This document shows positions 36,338-47,089 of a DNA stretch of 64,000 nucleotides, piece by piece. Position 1 is the stretch's first letter, and each line of letters begins with the position of its first letter. Position numbers and translations under genes: made by a program. The notes below the pieces were generated by a model. That model was given only the letters and a program-made list of their open reading frames with translations, had not been told where the DNA came from and ran no database searches. Source of the DNA: Stenogyne calaminthoides (lineage: Eukaryota > Streptophyta > Magnoliopsida > Lamiales > Lamiaceae); assembly GCA_037126765.1 (NCBI GenBank), contig JBBCBC010000022.1, forward strand, positions 21,729,758 to 21,793,757. Reading direction: 5' to 3'.

Positions 36338-37070
36338 TTAATGCATCACATCATCACCATCATCATCATTGTCATTTGCTGTGGGAAATTGATTAGGAGG
36401 AAACATATTAGGATCAAATGTATCGGCGCCTCTGAGCATTTCAGTGAGACCTTGAGTACTGCCGGAAGATTCGATGGAACGATGTCGAACACGAGTGGTA
36501 GAACCACTGGGACCTACAAGAGCACGAAACTGAGAGAATGGAGGAACAAAAAGACTAGAATGTGGTACGGGATCAGAATAACCACCGGTCGGCTGGGGAA
36601 GCTGTGTAAAAATATCGGTGTGGTTGGGACTACCCCACTGTTGGAAACCACTGATTCCATGCAAGCCCCACTGGGGAGTAACACCCATCTGTGGAGCACC
36701 GGTTCTCTGCCACGTCTGCTGGGGACCACTAGTTCCTTGCCACGACGGTTGCTGGGGATCACTGTTTCCTTGCCACGACACCTGGGGACCAACGGTTGCC
36801 TGCCACATCCAGAAAAATTAGCTCATCTGGTTCATTTGACTTTGCATTTGTGCCATCTGTCTGGCCATTTCCTCTCTTTGATGTCTTTCTCTCGCGAGAG
36901 CGCGCTCCTGTGCCAAAAAGCGCTCTTGATCAAATTGGGAGTAGCCGCCGATAAAGGTGCCCCTAGATGTCCCGCCTGGGCCAGAATGAATGTGCCCCAA
37001 CTCCGACATTTGCCCCAAACCCCTGAATTTCCCATGGACACCTGCTGTGTATAGAACTGGTTGGCTTGTC
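36338..37070 (-). pseudogene. CACTA#2 ORF C-terminal remnant (right copy)
   Basis: A minus-strand frame reads through a charged, coiled segment (RALARERHQREEMARQMAQ, then Met/Gln-rich) to a single in-frame TAA at 36,818. It continues in the same frame as a Gln/Pro/Trp-rich tail ending in an acidic DNDDDGDD run and stop at 36,338. CACTA elements often carry a second protein with such a Met-rich coiled tail, so I assign it to CACTA#2. The family is inferred from position and composition, not a diagnostic motif. Upstream, the frame shifts near 37,018 by one G in a homopolymer and is lost at the copia LTR junction. Confidence 0.5.
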
Positions 37071-37430
37071 TATTACGATTTCCTCCTTTCATTCGCGAAT
37101 ACTCGATTAAGTCTTGAACATGATGAAGTGTCTATCCAAATAACTTAATCATATTATCTCTAATCACTAATTGATCATGTATGTCACACTTAGCCACAAA
37201 GTCTAAGTTGACGTGCATCGGCCGATGACTTAGATCCAATTATGATGAGAAGATGAGTATTCTCTCTAAATCCACTTTGAGGAATGAATCCTATTCTTGG
37301 CTCAACTACCACACACATGCATTTCATGATGAACCCAATCTAAGCCATATCTACCCATGCAAGGTATTAAGTCATGGTCAAAGTTCATCACTCCACACAT
37401 GTCATGCGTAGTTCATCACTCCACACATGT
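37071..37430 (-). mobile_element. Copia LTR fragment joined to copia A pol (right copy)
   Basis: An internal LTR segment in minus orientation, homologous to part of 19,467-21,012. The left junction is TATTACGATTTCC against CACTA#2. The right junction, at about 37,430, falls straight into reverse-transcriptase coding DNA. A 25-base tandem duplication (GTTCATCACTCCACACATG) sits at the junction. The architecture equals that of 8,365-8,724, so the deletion came before the duplication. Confidence 0.75.
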
Positions 37431-39960
37431 TGTACATCGAGTCCATCTCGGATTTCATGGCTTCATGCCACTTTCCTGAATCAATGCCTGATATTGTTTC
37501 AGAATAAGTATTAGGATCGTCTTATCTGGTATGTCCATGTTATCGAGTTCCTCCAAGAGGTAACCGTATTTAATGGGCGGATTACGATTCCTAATTGACT
37601 TACGGAGCTGTGGTTGTTCAGGCTGTACATTCTGATTTTGAAATTTTTGTGGTGCATCGATTTCATCAATGTCCGGAGAGTCCTCAAGAGCTACACTTTC
37701 AGATGCCTCTTGGGCGGGAGTTTGAACTATGATGTTCTCATTCAGCCCACTTGGAGGTTCTTGCACTGGCAAGCTTACTCCAATTACGCTCTCACTGGCT
37801 GAAAGACGATCACGTAGTGAAAGACTCCCACCGTGAAAGTTGCTGAATGCTCCCACTGATTCCTTGTCATGTTGCTTTGACAAGATATCAGTCTCTTTCT
37901 TAATTTGTGGTTCTTGAATTTCTTCAAGTTCTATCAGCTTATAACCTTGTTCCTTAAAGACATAGTCTTCTTGAAAGTTGGCCTGCCTAGAAACAATCAT
38001 TGTTTGTTTCTCAGGTAGATAGAAGTAATATCCTTTAGTTTCCTTAGGATATCCCACAAAGTAACCATTTTCACCTTTGGATTCCAACTTATCAGTAAGC
38101 ATATTTTTCACAATCACGGGGGTAACCCCATGTTTTGATATGTGTAAAAGTTGGCTTCTTGCCACACCATAGTCCATATGGTGTATGCTCAACCGATTTA
38201 GATGGAATTCTATTTAGAATGTAGATTGAGGTTTGTAACGTGTATCCCCATAAGAATGTCGGAAGAGAGGAAAATCTCATCATGGACCTCACCATGTCCA
38301 ACAAGGTTCGGTTTCTCCGTTCGGAAACACCGTTCATCTGAGGTGTTCCGGGAGGAGTCCATTGTGATTGGATTCCATGCAACTTCAAGTAAACAGTGAA
38401 TTCATGGCTAAGGCATTCACCTCCTCGATCCGATCGAATAGTGTTGATACTCTTACCAAGTTGCTTCTCTATTTCAGCTTTATACTCTTTGAATTTCTCA
38501 AAAGATTCAGATTTGTGTTTCATAAGATACACATACCCGTATCTCGAGAAATAGTCAGTAAAAGTGATGAAGTAGCCAAAGTAACCCATAGCTAGAGTGG
38601 GCAATGGTCCACATACGTCATTGTGGATCAACTCTAGAACTTCTTTGGCATGCACCTCTTTCTCATAATGGGTTTATCGATCATCTTGCCCATGAGACAA
38701 GATTCGCAATCTCCATAAGCCTCAAAGTCAAATGGGGTTAAGTAGTCTAACTTTCTTAACCTTGCAATTCCTTTCTCATTTACATGATCAAGTCTACAAT
38801 GCCATAAGTAAGTCGGGTTTTCATGATTACTAAGTTTGAGTCTTTTACTTTGTATACTAAGAACTTTATATCCACAATGCAACAAGTATAAACCATTCAC
38901 CATATGGGCATTCCCATAAACCACACCATTTAACTTGAAATAACAATTATTATCACTAAAATGGAAGGAATAACCCTCAATGTCTAACATAGGAATGGAA
39001 ATAATGTTGCGAGTAATAGGAAGAACGAAATGACAATCATTAAATTCTCATCTAAAACCAAAGGGTAAGTCTAACACATAAGTCCTCACACGTTCAATAG
39101 CAACTCTTACTCCATTTCCACATGTAAGACGACTTTACCCGGCCTAAGTGCCCTAAGACACATGAGTCCCTTCACATTCATACAAATGTGTGAGCCACAT
39201 CCGATATCTAATACCCAACAGTTAGCGCTATTTGTGGACATGTCTATCTTAATACCCAGTGCCTTCGTTTCAGCAGACAGAACCTTACAGTCCTTCTTCC
39301 TGTGCCGCTTCTGCTTACAGTAGAGACACACATCCTTGTTTACCCGCTCTTTATTTTGAACACCATCTTAGCGATAGTGAATTCAAAAGTCTTGAGCACG
39401 TTGTGAAGTTCAAGCATGGTCGCTTCTGTCTTATTCATATTATAGGTCACTATGAAACTAGAATATGAATTCGGGAGCGACTTGAGGATTGCATAAATGG
39501 AAACGTTGGTCTTTTAGCTCAATGCCTAAATTACCAAATTTCTCAATTAAGCCTATCATCATTAGCACATGAGGTGAAATCTTCCCTTCTGTAGCTAACC
39601 GGCATCTGAACAGATCTTTTATCACTTCATAAATCTCATAATGAGATTCAGAATCAAAGAGATCCTTCAGATGTTTGAGCATCCAGAAGGGACCCATTTT
39701 TCTCACATTGCCTATGTATATTGGGAGTCATGCCGAGCAACATCACACACTGAGCCTGAGAAGCATCCTCTTGATGTTTCTTCCGAGTACGCTTCGTCAA
39801 ACGGATCGCCTCGGGGAACCCGGTCGAGGGTAACTTTGGATTCGCGTGTCCAACACGTACTCAATCTTTTCTTGCCTTAGCACCAAACACATGTTTCGGT
39901 GCCAGTCCAGAAAATTTGGCCTAGCCAATTTTGTTTGTTTCCAAAACACATCTCAATAAC
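37431..39960 (-). pseudogene. Copia A gag-protease-integrase, RT deleted
   Basis: A minus-strand Ty1/copia polyprotein, the best preserved one here. From the N-terminal side there is a UBN2-type gag piece (39,458-39,950, with DLFDSESHYEIYEVIKDLF) and a zinc knuckle CLYCKQKRHRKKDC (C-x2-C-x4-H-x4-C). Protease follows with LDIGCGSHIC (the usual D-T/S-G is D-I-G). The pre-integrase segment is at 38,634-38,990 (YLWHCRLDHVNEKG). The integrase core is at 38,092-38,655 (DVCGPL, FSRYGYVYLMKHKSE, RSDRGGECLSHEF, NGVSERRNRTLLDMVRSMM). A linker reaches 37,455. At the first RT residues (WHEAMKSEMDSMY region) the sequence jumps into an LTR fragment, so RT and RNase H are gone. It is defective in cis. Confidence 0.87.
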
Positions 39961-41684
39961 AGTTATACATTTCCACTAACCAAGAGAAATAAAATAAAAT
40001 GGAAATTAAACACATAATTCCTATGATCAATACTCAGCAATCAAAATAAACATGGCCTTTCTTTTGTGTTTATCTTGTCTCCATTATTTTCACATACTTA
40101 ACAACCTCATCGGAAAAGTACGAATTTATATCAAATATAAATTGTAATGGACTAGGATCCACATTCCTACTATCATAATCCCAGAGAGGGTTGAATATCA
40201 CAATAGCATAACTGGTAGGTCTCCAAACCAATTGCAAAACTACAATTCCAAGTTTATCGATCTTAGTTCGACTGATGTCCCTTAACTTTTTTCCCCGCGA
40301 GGGCAAGTGAAACAAAATTAAGTTGGTTTACAACCATCAAACAACTACATTACACGTCCCTATAAAAGTCCCATTAGATGTAGATCCGAGCAAAAAACTG
40401 AGGGTCTTTAAGTACTCATTGGAACGAAATCTCCAGTTTACTTTTAATTTTGATCGAAGACATCTTATCAAATTAATGAGAAAACCATATTTTAGTGAGG
40501 AACATTTTAAAGACATGGTATTAATTTCTTAATCGAGATCCAACATGTTAATCTATATCACATTTGAGCAATTAATGGGTGCCGCCTACCCAAAAATGAC
40601 ATATACGGACTAACATTTATTTGGGCGCCGCCTATCCAATCAATTAATACAGTCCGACAGTTATTGGGCGCCGCCTACCCAAACAATTAATATGGTCCGA
40701 AAATTATTGGGCGCCGCCTACCCAAACAGTTATAATGCGGACGTAAAATGCGCTAACGAATATTTAATAAAACAATAAGTTAACCAAGTGGGATTTAATA
40801 TTCCTTTTAAATGAATCTTAAAATCCAACTTTAAATTCAATTTTAGAATTATTAAACATTAATAATCAATCCAATTAATTACGAATAAAAGTCCAACTTT
40901 TATTACTATTCTTAAAATTAATCTAATTAAATTTTAAATAGATTTTATTTATTAGTTTGCTAAGGGCTCAAGTGTAATTTTAAAATTTGTACGGAGGGGC
41001 CTATTTGAAATTCAATTTGCAAGACAGCCCCTCCCTCATCACTGCCCAAAAAAACCATCTTTCCGATCGGGACAACCGAAACTAACAATTCAACCTCAGT
41101 TCATCAGAATTAATCCAGTTAATCATATGAACAATCAATTAGAATTTCAGATTATCCAGGTTAATCGAAATAGTCTAACTAAATCAAACAAACCATGGTG
41201 CCAAAAACCCAAGCTTGCACAATTATTCACAAAAATACAGACGTTCAGCAGCAGGGCGCATGCACTCGAGTCGCCGCCGCCGCTGGCACGCGCGGGCGAC
41301 TCGATGCCGAAACCTCAATACGGACACCGCAACCCCGTTAAAGGTCAAACCAGAGACGAGAGAAGATGGAGACAACCGAAGACGAAATAAGATGGAGGCG
41401 CGTCGCAAAGCCTTGAAGAGCAGCAAACCCAGATGCGAAGTGATGCGATGGCGTTCCACCGCGAAATGCACTGAACCAGAAGCGTAGTCATCGAAACGAT
41501 GATGCTGCCGCTGAGGATGATGAATCGCGACCCATGCCATGCCGAATCGCAACAATTTGAGTCAAGCCACCGCGGGTCTAACACGGTAGAATACGCTCCA
41601 TCGAGCACCCCGTGAGCGACGCGATTCGCGGCGAAGCACCGCTGACTCAAGTGAAGCCCCGGTTGCATGTCTCGGTTGCATACT
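39961..41684. other. Unassigned DNA between copia A gag and the LTR cluster
   Basis: Expected to hold the copia A leader, but no primer-binding site is evident. A minus-strand frame at 40,070-40,315 (WDYDSRNVDPSPLQFIF) and a plus frame at 40,323-40,532 carry no motif I recognise. A 43-bp tandem repeat lies at 40,576-40,724. AT-rich DNA follows to 41,060. A GC-rich block (41,220-41,660) has frames on both strands and many CG dinucleotides. Some of it may belong to another LTR element. Confidence 0.4.
40576..40724. repeat. Four-unit 43-bp tandem repeat with TGGGCGCCGCCTACCCA
   Basis: The core TGGGYGCCGCCTAYCCA begins at 40,576, 40,622, 40,665 and 40,708, separated by AT-rich spacers with CAATTAATAYRGTCCGA. 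Each core has TGGG and CCCA at its ends and can pair. Confidence 0.85.
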
Positions 41685-42008
41685 TGATTAAGTGTTGAAC
41701 ATGATTAAATGTCTATCCAAATAACTTAATCATATTATCTATAATCACTAATTGATCATGTATGTCACACTTTGCCACAAAGTCTAAGTTGACGTGCATC
41801 AGCCGATGACTTAGATCCAATTATGATGAGAAGATGAGTATTCTCTCTAAATCCACTTTGAGAAATGAATCCTATTCTTGGCTCAACTACCACGCGCATG
41901 CATTTCGTGATGAACCCAATCCAAGCCATATCTACCCATGGAAGGGTGCAAGCGTCGGTCATGGTCAAAGTTCATCACTCCACACATATCGTGCGTATTA
42001 ACCTCAGT
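41685..42008 (-). mobile_element. Outer copia LTR, left part
   Basis: Minus-strand LTR segment matching the middle of the copia B LTR, from a CGATTAAGT phrase to GCGTATTAACCTCA. The outer LTR resumes at 43,595, so 42,009-43,588 interrupts it. Confidence 0.7.
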
Positions 42009-43588
42009 TGAAATTTAGAGGCACGTGTAGCGAAAATAAACAATTCACCAACAACGAACAATTAATTGCATAAAAGATTACAATAATTATAACGAGAAAT
42101 CTTACAGTAACTCGAGAGTAGATTTCTCAACTATGGTATCCACGTAATCCCAATCACAGACTTGCACGGATTTGCCAGTGTTGATTCCCGAGATGAATTT
42201 GCTAGGAAAATTCTAACTCTAGATCTTATGGAGAGAATAATGAATTAACGTTATTTGTGAATTCCCTAGAGCTCATATATATAGGGAAGACCCAGCTTAA
42301 ATCTTAAGCTAACCTGATTAGGAAATAATATCCCTAATCTTATAAAATAAATCTCTTAGATTTATTTCCCATATATAAAATCTATACGGATTTAATTCCC
42401 ATGTATATATAATCTCTACGAATTTGATTTCATATATATTAAATCCTATAATAATATTCCACATATTATTATTGGGAATCCTATTTAATTAAATTCAATT
42501 TAATTAAACATTAATAATAATTAATTCCAAATTAATCTATTATTAATTAATTCTCCATAAATTAAATATTAAATCCAATTTAACATTTAATCAACCAACT
42601 ATAATCCGTAAAAGGGAACTACTTGTTGTGTGACCCATATGCCCTCATATATCGAGCGATTAGTCAAACTAACGGTCTTAATTGAAACCTAAACAATAAA
42701 TAAGACATTCTCAATATATGAGGTACGTTACGAGAAACGTGCAACTACCTGTAACTGAAACATGGGCTATTACGATTTCCTCCTTTCATTAGCAAATACT
42801 CGATTAAGTCTTGAACATGATGAAGTGTCTATTCAAATTACTTAATCATATTATCTTTAATCACTAATTGATCATGTATGTCACACTTAGACACAAGGTC
42901 TAAGTTGATGTGCATCGGCCGATGACTTTGATCCAATTATGATGAGAAGATGAGTATTCTCTCTAAATCTACATTGAGGAATGGATCATATTCTTGGCTC
43001 AACTACCACGCACATGCACTTTGTGATGAACCCAACCCAAGCTATATCTACCCATGGAAGGGTGCAAGCGTCTGTCATGGTCAAAGTTCATCACTCCACA
43101 CATGTCGTGCGTATTGACCTCAAGTCAAAGGAGTATCGCATCGCTCCCACTAACCGAGACACCCGTAGACACATATTGTGGACTTACATCAAACGGTTTC
43201 TCGGATTGGTATACCAATACCCTCTAAGGTATCTGTGCATCCATCATGAGACACCTAGTATCTTGTAGTAAGTGAGATCTTACTACACTCTCTAAGAGTA
43301 TGATGCAGATCGCTCACCAATCTCAATTGCATCATCAATATCCCATTCTTGACGATCCTTGATCGGGGCCATTTGAAAATCATGCTTAAGTCATCTGAGT
43401 TCTCACAACCTCAATGACAATAATGACTCATGGGAACACTTGCATGAATAAATGCAAATAATCAAACATAATATTCAAATAAGTGTATTGCCATATATTA
43501 ATATTAATTAATGAACTATAATATTAAATCAAACTGAATATCATCGAGTATTATGTCCTTACAATAGATTGTCTCTAGGACACTAACA
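42009..43588 (-). mobile_element. Inner copia LTR (1.58 kb), inserted in a sister LTR
   Basis: A near-complete minus-strand LTR. It ends CTAGGACACTAACA at 43,588 (TGTTAGTGTCC on the minus strand) and starts TGAAATTTAG at about 42,009. The left bound is uncertain because a TG at 42,027 is also possible. ACCTCA occurs on both sides (42,001-42,006 and 43,595-43,600). I see no internal region attached, so it is probably a solo LTR. A TATA-like CATATATATAGGG lies at 42,276-42,288 (opposite strand). Confidence 0.65.
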
Positions 43589-43594
43589 GTAAGA

Positions 43595-44068
43595 ACCTCA
43601 AGTCAAAGGAGTATCGCATCGCTCCCACTAACCGAGACACTCGTAGACACATATAGTGGAACTACATCAAACGGTTTCTCGATTGGCATACCAATATCCT
43701 CTAAGGTATATGTGCATCCATCATGAGATACCTAGTATCTCGTAGTAAGTGAGATCTTACTACACCCTCTAAGAGTATGATGCAGATTGCACATCAATCT
43801 CAATTGCGTCATCAATATCCCATTCTTGATGATCCTTGATCGGGGCCATTTGAGAATCATGCTTAAGTCATATGAGTTCTCACAACCTCAACGACAACAA
43901 TGACTCATGGGAACACTTATACGAATAAATGCAAACAATCAAACATAATATTCAAACAAGTGTATCGCCATACATTAATATTAAATGAACTATAATATTA
44001 ATTCAAAGTGAATATCATCTAATATTATGTCCTTAAAATAGATTGTCTCTAGGATACTAACACTAACA
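43595..44068 (-). mobile_element. Outer copia LTR, right part
   Basis: Minus-strand LTR segment ending GGATACTAACACTAACA at 44,068, the start of the LTR (TGTTAGTGTTAG) as in copia B. It abuts CACTA#2 transposase coding DNA on the right, marking the outer boundary of the copia A insertion. Confidence 0.75.
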
Positions 44069-44616
44069 GGATCAGTGGTTGCAAAAATACGTCCAATTTA
44101 TCTTTTGGATTCTTTGGATCGGGCACTAGAATCGTAAGAAACATGAATTGATCCTTCATGCACAACCACGGGGGTAGATTTTACGGTGTCACTATCACTG
44201 GGCATGATGAATATTACTTCACATGCGCCCCAAACGGTTGAAAATCGTTAGTGCTCAAGCCCAACCTCACGTTCCAAATTTCTGAAGCAAAATCAGGATG
44301 CGACTGATCCAAGTGTTTCCAAGCCTGTGAGTCTACAGGGTGACGCATGACACTGGAGTGGTCATTCGAGCAACGTGCATGCCATGTCATATCCTTCACA
44401 GTAGCATTTGACTGATACAATCTTTGCAGACGAGGGGTGATAGAAAAATAAAGCATCTCCTTAAAAGGACGATTCTTTTTCAATAGCCCATTCACGTCAT
44501 GTCTAGCAGGTTTGAACCGTGGCCGACTGTAAAACTTACAGTTTTCAAGTTCGCCAACTGCACCCCAATATAATAAGCAGTTCTGTGCACAACAATGAAT
44601 CCTCTCCACTGGAAGA
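44069..44616 (-). pseudogene. CACTA#2 transposase fragment (tnp2)
   Basis: Minus-strand frame 44,214-44,609 gives a tnp2 segment: ERIHCCAQNCLLYWGA, then MLYFSITPRLQRLYQS, DMTWHARCSNDHSSVMRHPV and LGLSTNDFQPFGA. After a frameshift at about 44,215 the next block, NLPPWLCMKDQFMF then DVFLQPL, runs to the copia LTR at 44,069. It is related to, but clearly diverged from, the CACTA#1 transposase. The upstream part is lost at 44,617, where element D's LTR begins. The downstream tnp2/DUF4218 part is missing; only a C-terminal remnant of an element ORF remains at 36,338-37,070. Confidence 0.8.
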
Positions 44617-46985
44617 TGTTGGGGTTATACATGAAAGTATGCTTTTACGTAATAACGAACTAATGTAACTCTTATTTACTGAATATAAATGTTTCATCAC
44701 TGCTGCTTTAATTATAAATGAATGTTAATTATTTATTGAAAATCATTCAAATATTAATACAACATTACATTGTAGTTAATGTGATGATACCAATCACAGA
44801 AGATCACATTAACAGTTCCTTGTAAATAAAAGTACAACTTCACAACCTAGATGGAATTGAACACTCCATTGGTAGAGGTTGAAGTGCAAAGCTCAGATTA
44901 GCTTGTCTTGACCAAGAGATTGAACTAGGACATTATGATGTGCTGAAGAGGACCTACAGAGAGGATAAATTTTTCCGTACTGACTTAAGTGATGAAGAAT
45001 TAGACCTCAGTTGTTATTGATTTCTTAACCTCTGTCACTTAAATAGAATTGTATGTAATTGATCCTTATTGCTTTGATCTGTGTTGGGTTTAGAGTCAGA
45101 CAATGATTCTATACTTTGCATTTTGGGCAATATTATTAATTATATGGCAATTGCTAAGATTTAATACAGAACAGCGTGTGCAAGCAAGTCTTGTGTGATT
45201 TGTCCCCTTGGTGGGCTCATAAGTTTTATCATACCAAATCTTGCAAGTGGAAATTTATTTCATGTATGAATAATAATATTGAGTTGTCTTTACCCCAAGG
45301 TCAAAAGATATCAATTAATATAAAGCTTTTCAGTGGCTTAATTAATTAATAGACTAAATAATCTTAAACACAGGAAATAATAACCAGTAGCCATATTGTC
45401 GTAATATGGATTAAGATGGATAGTTAAATATTAATTTTATAGTGGGGTAAATTAATATTAATGGGTTTGAATAATATTTTGGCTTAATATTAAAGTTTCA
45501 GGGCAAAAAACTTTTGAAAACTTTTGCGTGAGATCAGGTGTGATAAGCAGGTTACCTAATTAGAGTGTGTGTGAATTAGTTTGGACTGATATCCAACTTA
45601 CTGATCGCCTGGGAGTAGATCAGTTTGGTGTCTATCAGTTTAACTGATGTGCAGAAGCTAAGTTTTACCCGTGTGAAAAACTAGTTTGATAAATCAGAAT
45701 TCTAAGTTATCTGTTTTGAGTCAGATGACAAAGGGTCAAACTGATCAGATCAGTTGCTTGGTGCAAACCTGATCCAGACTTAGAATATGCATGCAAATCT
45801 TAAACAAGTAGTGTGCAAGGTGTAAAGTAGGTAAACAGATAAAGCAAACCAGATTTTTATAGTGGTTCAGACAACTTGTCCTACGTCCACTCTTCCCTAT
45901 CAGCAGGGGCACCAACTAACCAACTGGACTTAGATTAATGTGTTAGTCCAACACAGTACAACAAATGTTTTAAGAGTTCTCACTCAACCGATCCCAGAGA
46001 TCAGAACTAGAAACCCTAATTTAAAATCTTGCCAAACAAACTTAACCTAACTTTAGTTTGGGTATAAGATTTGTTATGTTCCAACTAGAATTCTATCATA
46101 GTATATGAATAGCCTAAAGCTAGAGGATAAGAATTCTTTCTAAGAACCTATGGGATGAACACTTAAAATATTTGCTTGATCTTGTGTTCTTGGTGTGGAA
46201 ATGTAGCTTTTCTTGGGCTTGTGGATTATTTCCGTAACCTTACTATGAAGGTTGATCCCATATTTATAGGCACAAAATCGAACTAGCCGTTGGAGAGCAA
46301 TTCGAATTTCGGTCTATTTTAGGTAGTTTGCAGGCCCGATTTGATGTGCACAGAGGCGGCATGGCCGAAAAATATGCTTGTCCTTTCTAGCCGTTTAACA
46401 CTGAAGCACCTTGTCCTGCAATGTCAGCTCCGTACATACGTGTCTTGCTCTCATTAGTTATCAAGTACACTTATTCAGTGTTTGATTTACCAACTTAGGT
46501 TGACATTCTTCACGTCTGATGACTTGTATGACTTGGTGAACTTCTGGTTGTCACCTGGTTTGAGCTGACCTGATAAGTCTAGACTAATCTGTCTACCTGA
46601 TTGAGTCTTCTGATGCAGGTTGTCTTAGCACAACTTGCAGACTCTTTTTGACTTCTTCTGATGTAGGTCTTCTGGTCTTCTGATTCTTGTCACCTGGTGG
46701 TCATCTGATCTTCAAGTCTTCTGATCCTTCAGTATGTTACCTGATCTTCTGATCTTCACCTGGTTATCTGACTATCTGATCTTCTAGTCTTCTGATCTGC
46801 TTCAAGACTTAACCTATACATATTGAGTTCCCCCTCAATATGTGACCTATCTATTACATCAGCTGTCTATACATCTCAGCTGGTCATCCTAACCTGATTT
46901 CTAGTTCATCAGTCAGCTAACAAGTCTGACTTGTACTATTACAACCTGTTTTGGAACTTCCATCAAAACTATAAATTTCCCAACA
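44617..46985 (-). mobile_element. 3' LTR of element D (SIRE-like copia, 2.37 kb)
   Basis: The termini are TGTTGGGG...TTTCCCAACA with TG/CA ends and a 7-base inverted repeat. A polypurine tract lies just outside on the right, so the element is on the minus strand. The half nearest the tract resembles the C1 LTR, including the TATA context CCATATTTATAGG near 46,257-46,272 (opposite strand). The distal 900 bases do not resemble C1. It interrupts CACTA#2 tnp2 coding DNA. D's 5' LTR is outside the window, so target-site duplication cannot be checked. Confidence 0.65.
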
Positions 46986-47005
46986 ATTTCCCCCTTTTTT
47001 ATGGA
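46986..47005 (-). promoter_or_regulatory. Polypurine tract of element D
   Basis: Plus-strand ATTTCCCCCTTTTTTATGG reads on the minus strand as AAAAAAGGGGGAAAT directly before the LTR TGTTGGG. It is the expected plus-strand primer. Confidence 0.75.
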
Positions 47006-47089
47006 ACCAAAATAGTTAATCAGAAAAACGGATAATCAGAAATGTAAATAGAGACAAAAATCAGAAGACTTTGAGATGATGTCTTAGGA

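Larger units (their letters stand above)
35000..37070 (-). mobile_element. CACTA#2 transposon, 3' end (right copy)
   Basis: Starts CACTACAAAATACATC inside the LINE ORF1. It has dense TTAACGAGGG/CCCTCGTTAA subterminal motifs to about 35,320, then the SINE-like block, AT-rich repeats and a minus-strand coding remnant. It is cut at about 37,070 by copia A. Its transposase continues beyond the copia insertion at 44,069-44,616. Confidence 0.75.
28731..39537. repeat. Right copy of the 10.8 kb duplicated block
   Basis: This is the partner of 1-10,855. It starts inside the 125-bp repeat array and runs through the MITEs, LINE ORF1 and CACTA#2 end into copia A. Its frames are better preserved than those of the left copy, especially in copia A (37.4-39.7 kb). 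Unlike the left copy, it continues past the point where the left copy meets the N gap. Confidence 0.93.

Noticed and set aside
36341..37054. 237-codon plus frame
   Set aside because: Antisense of the Gln/Pro-rich CACTA#2 remnant; its composition is explained by the minus-strand reading.
41223..41668. Opposing GC-rich frames near 41.3-41.6 kb
   Set aside because: Both strands are open because of GC and CG richness; no motif, and the block shows the CTG/CAG alteration pattern.
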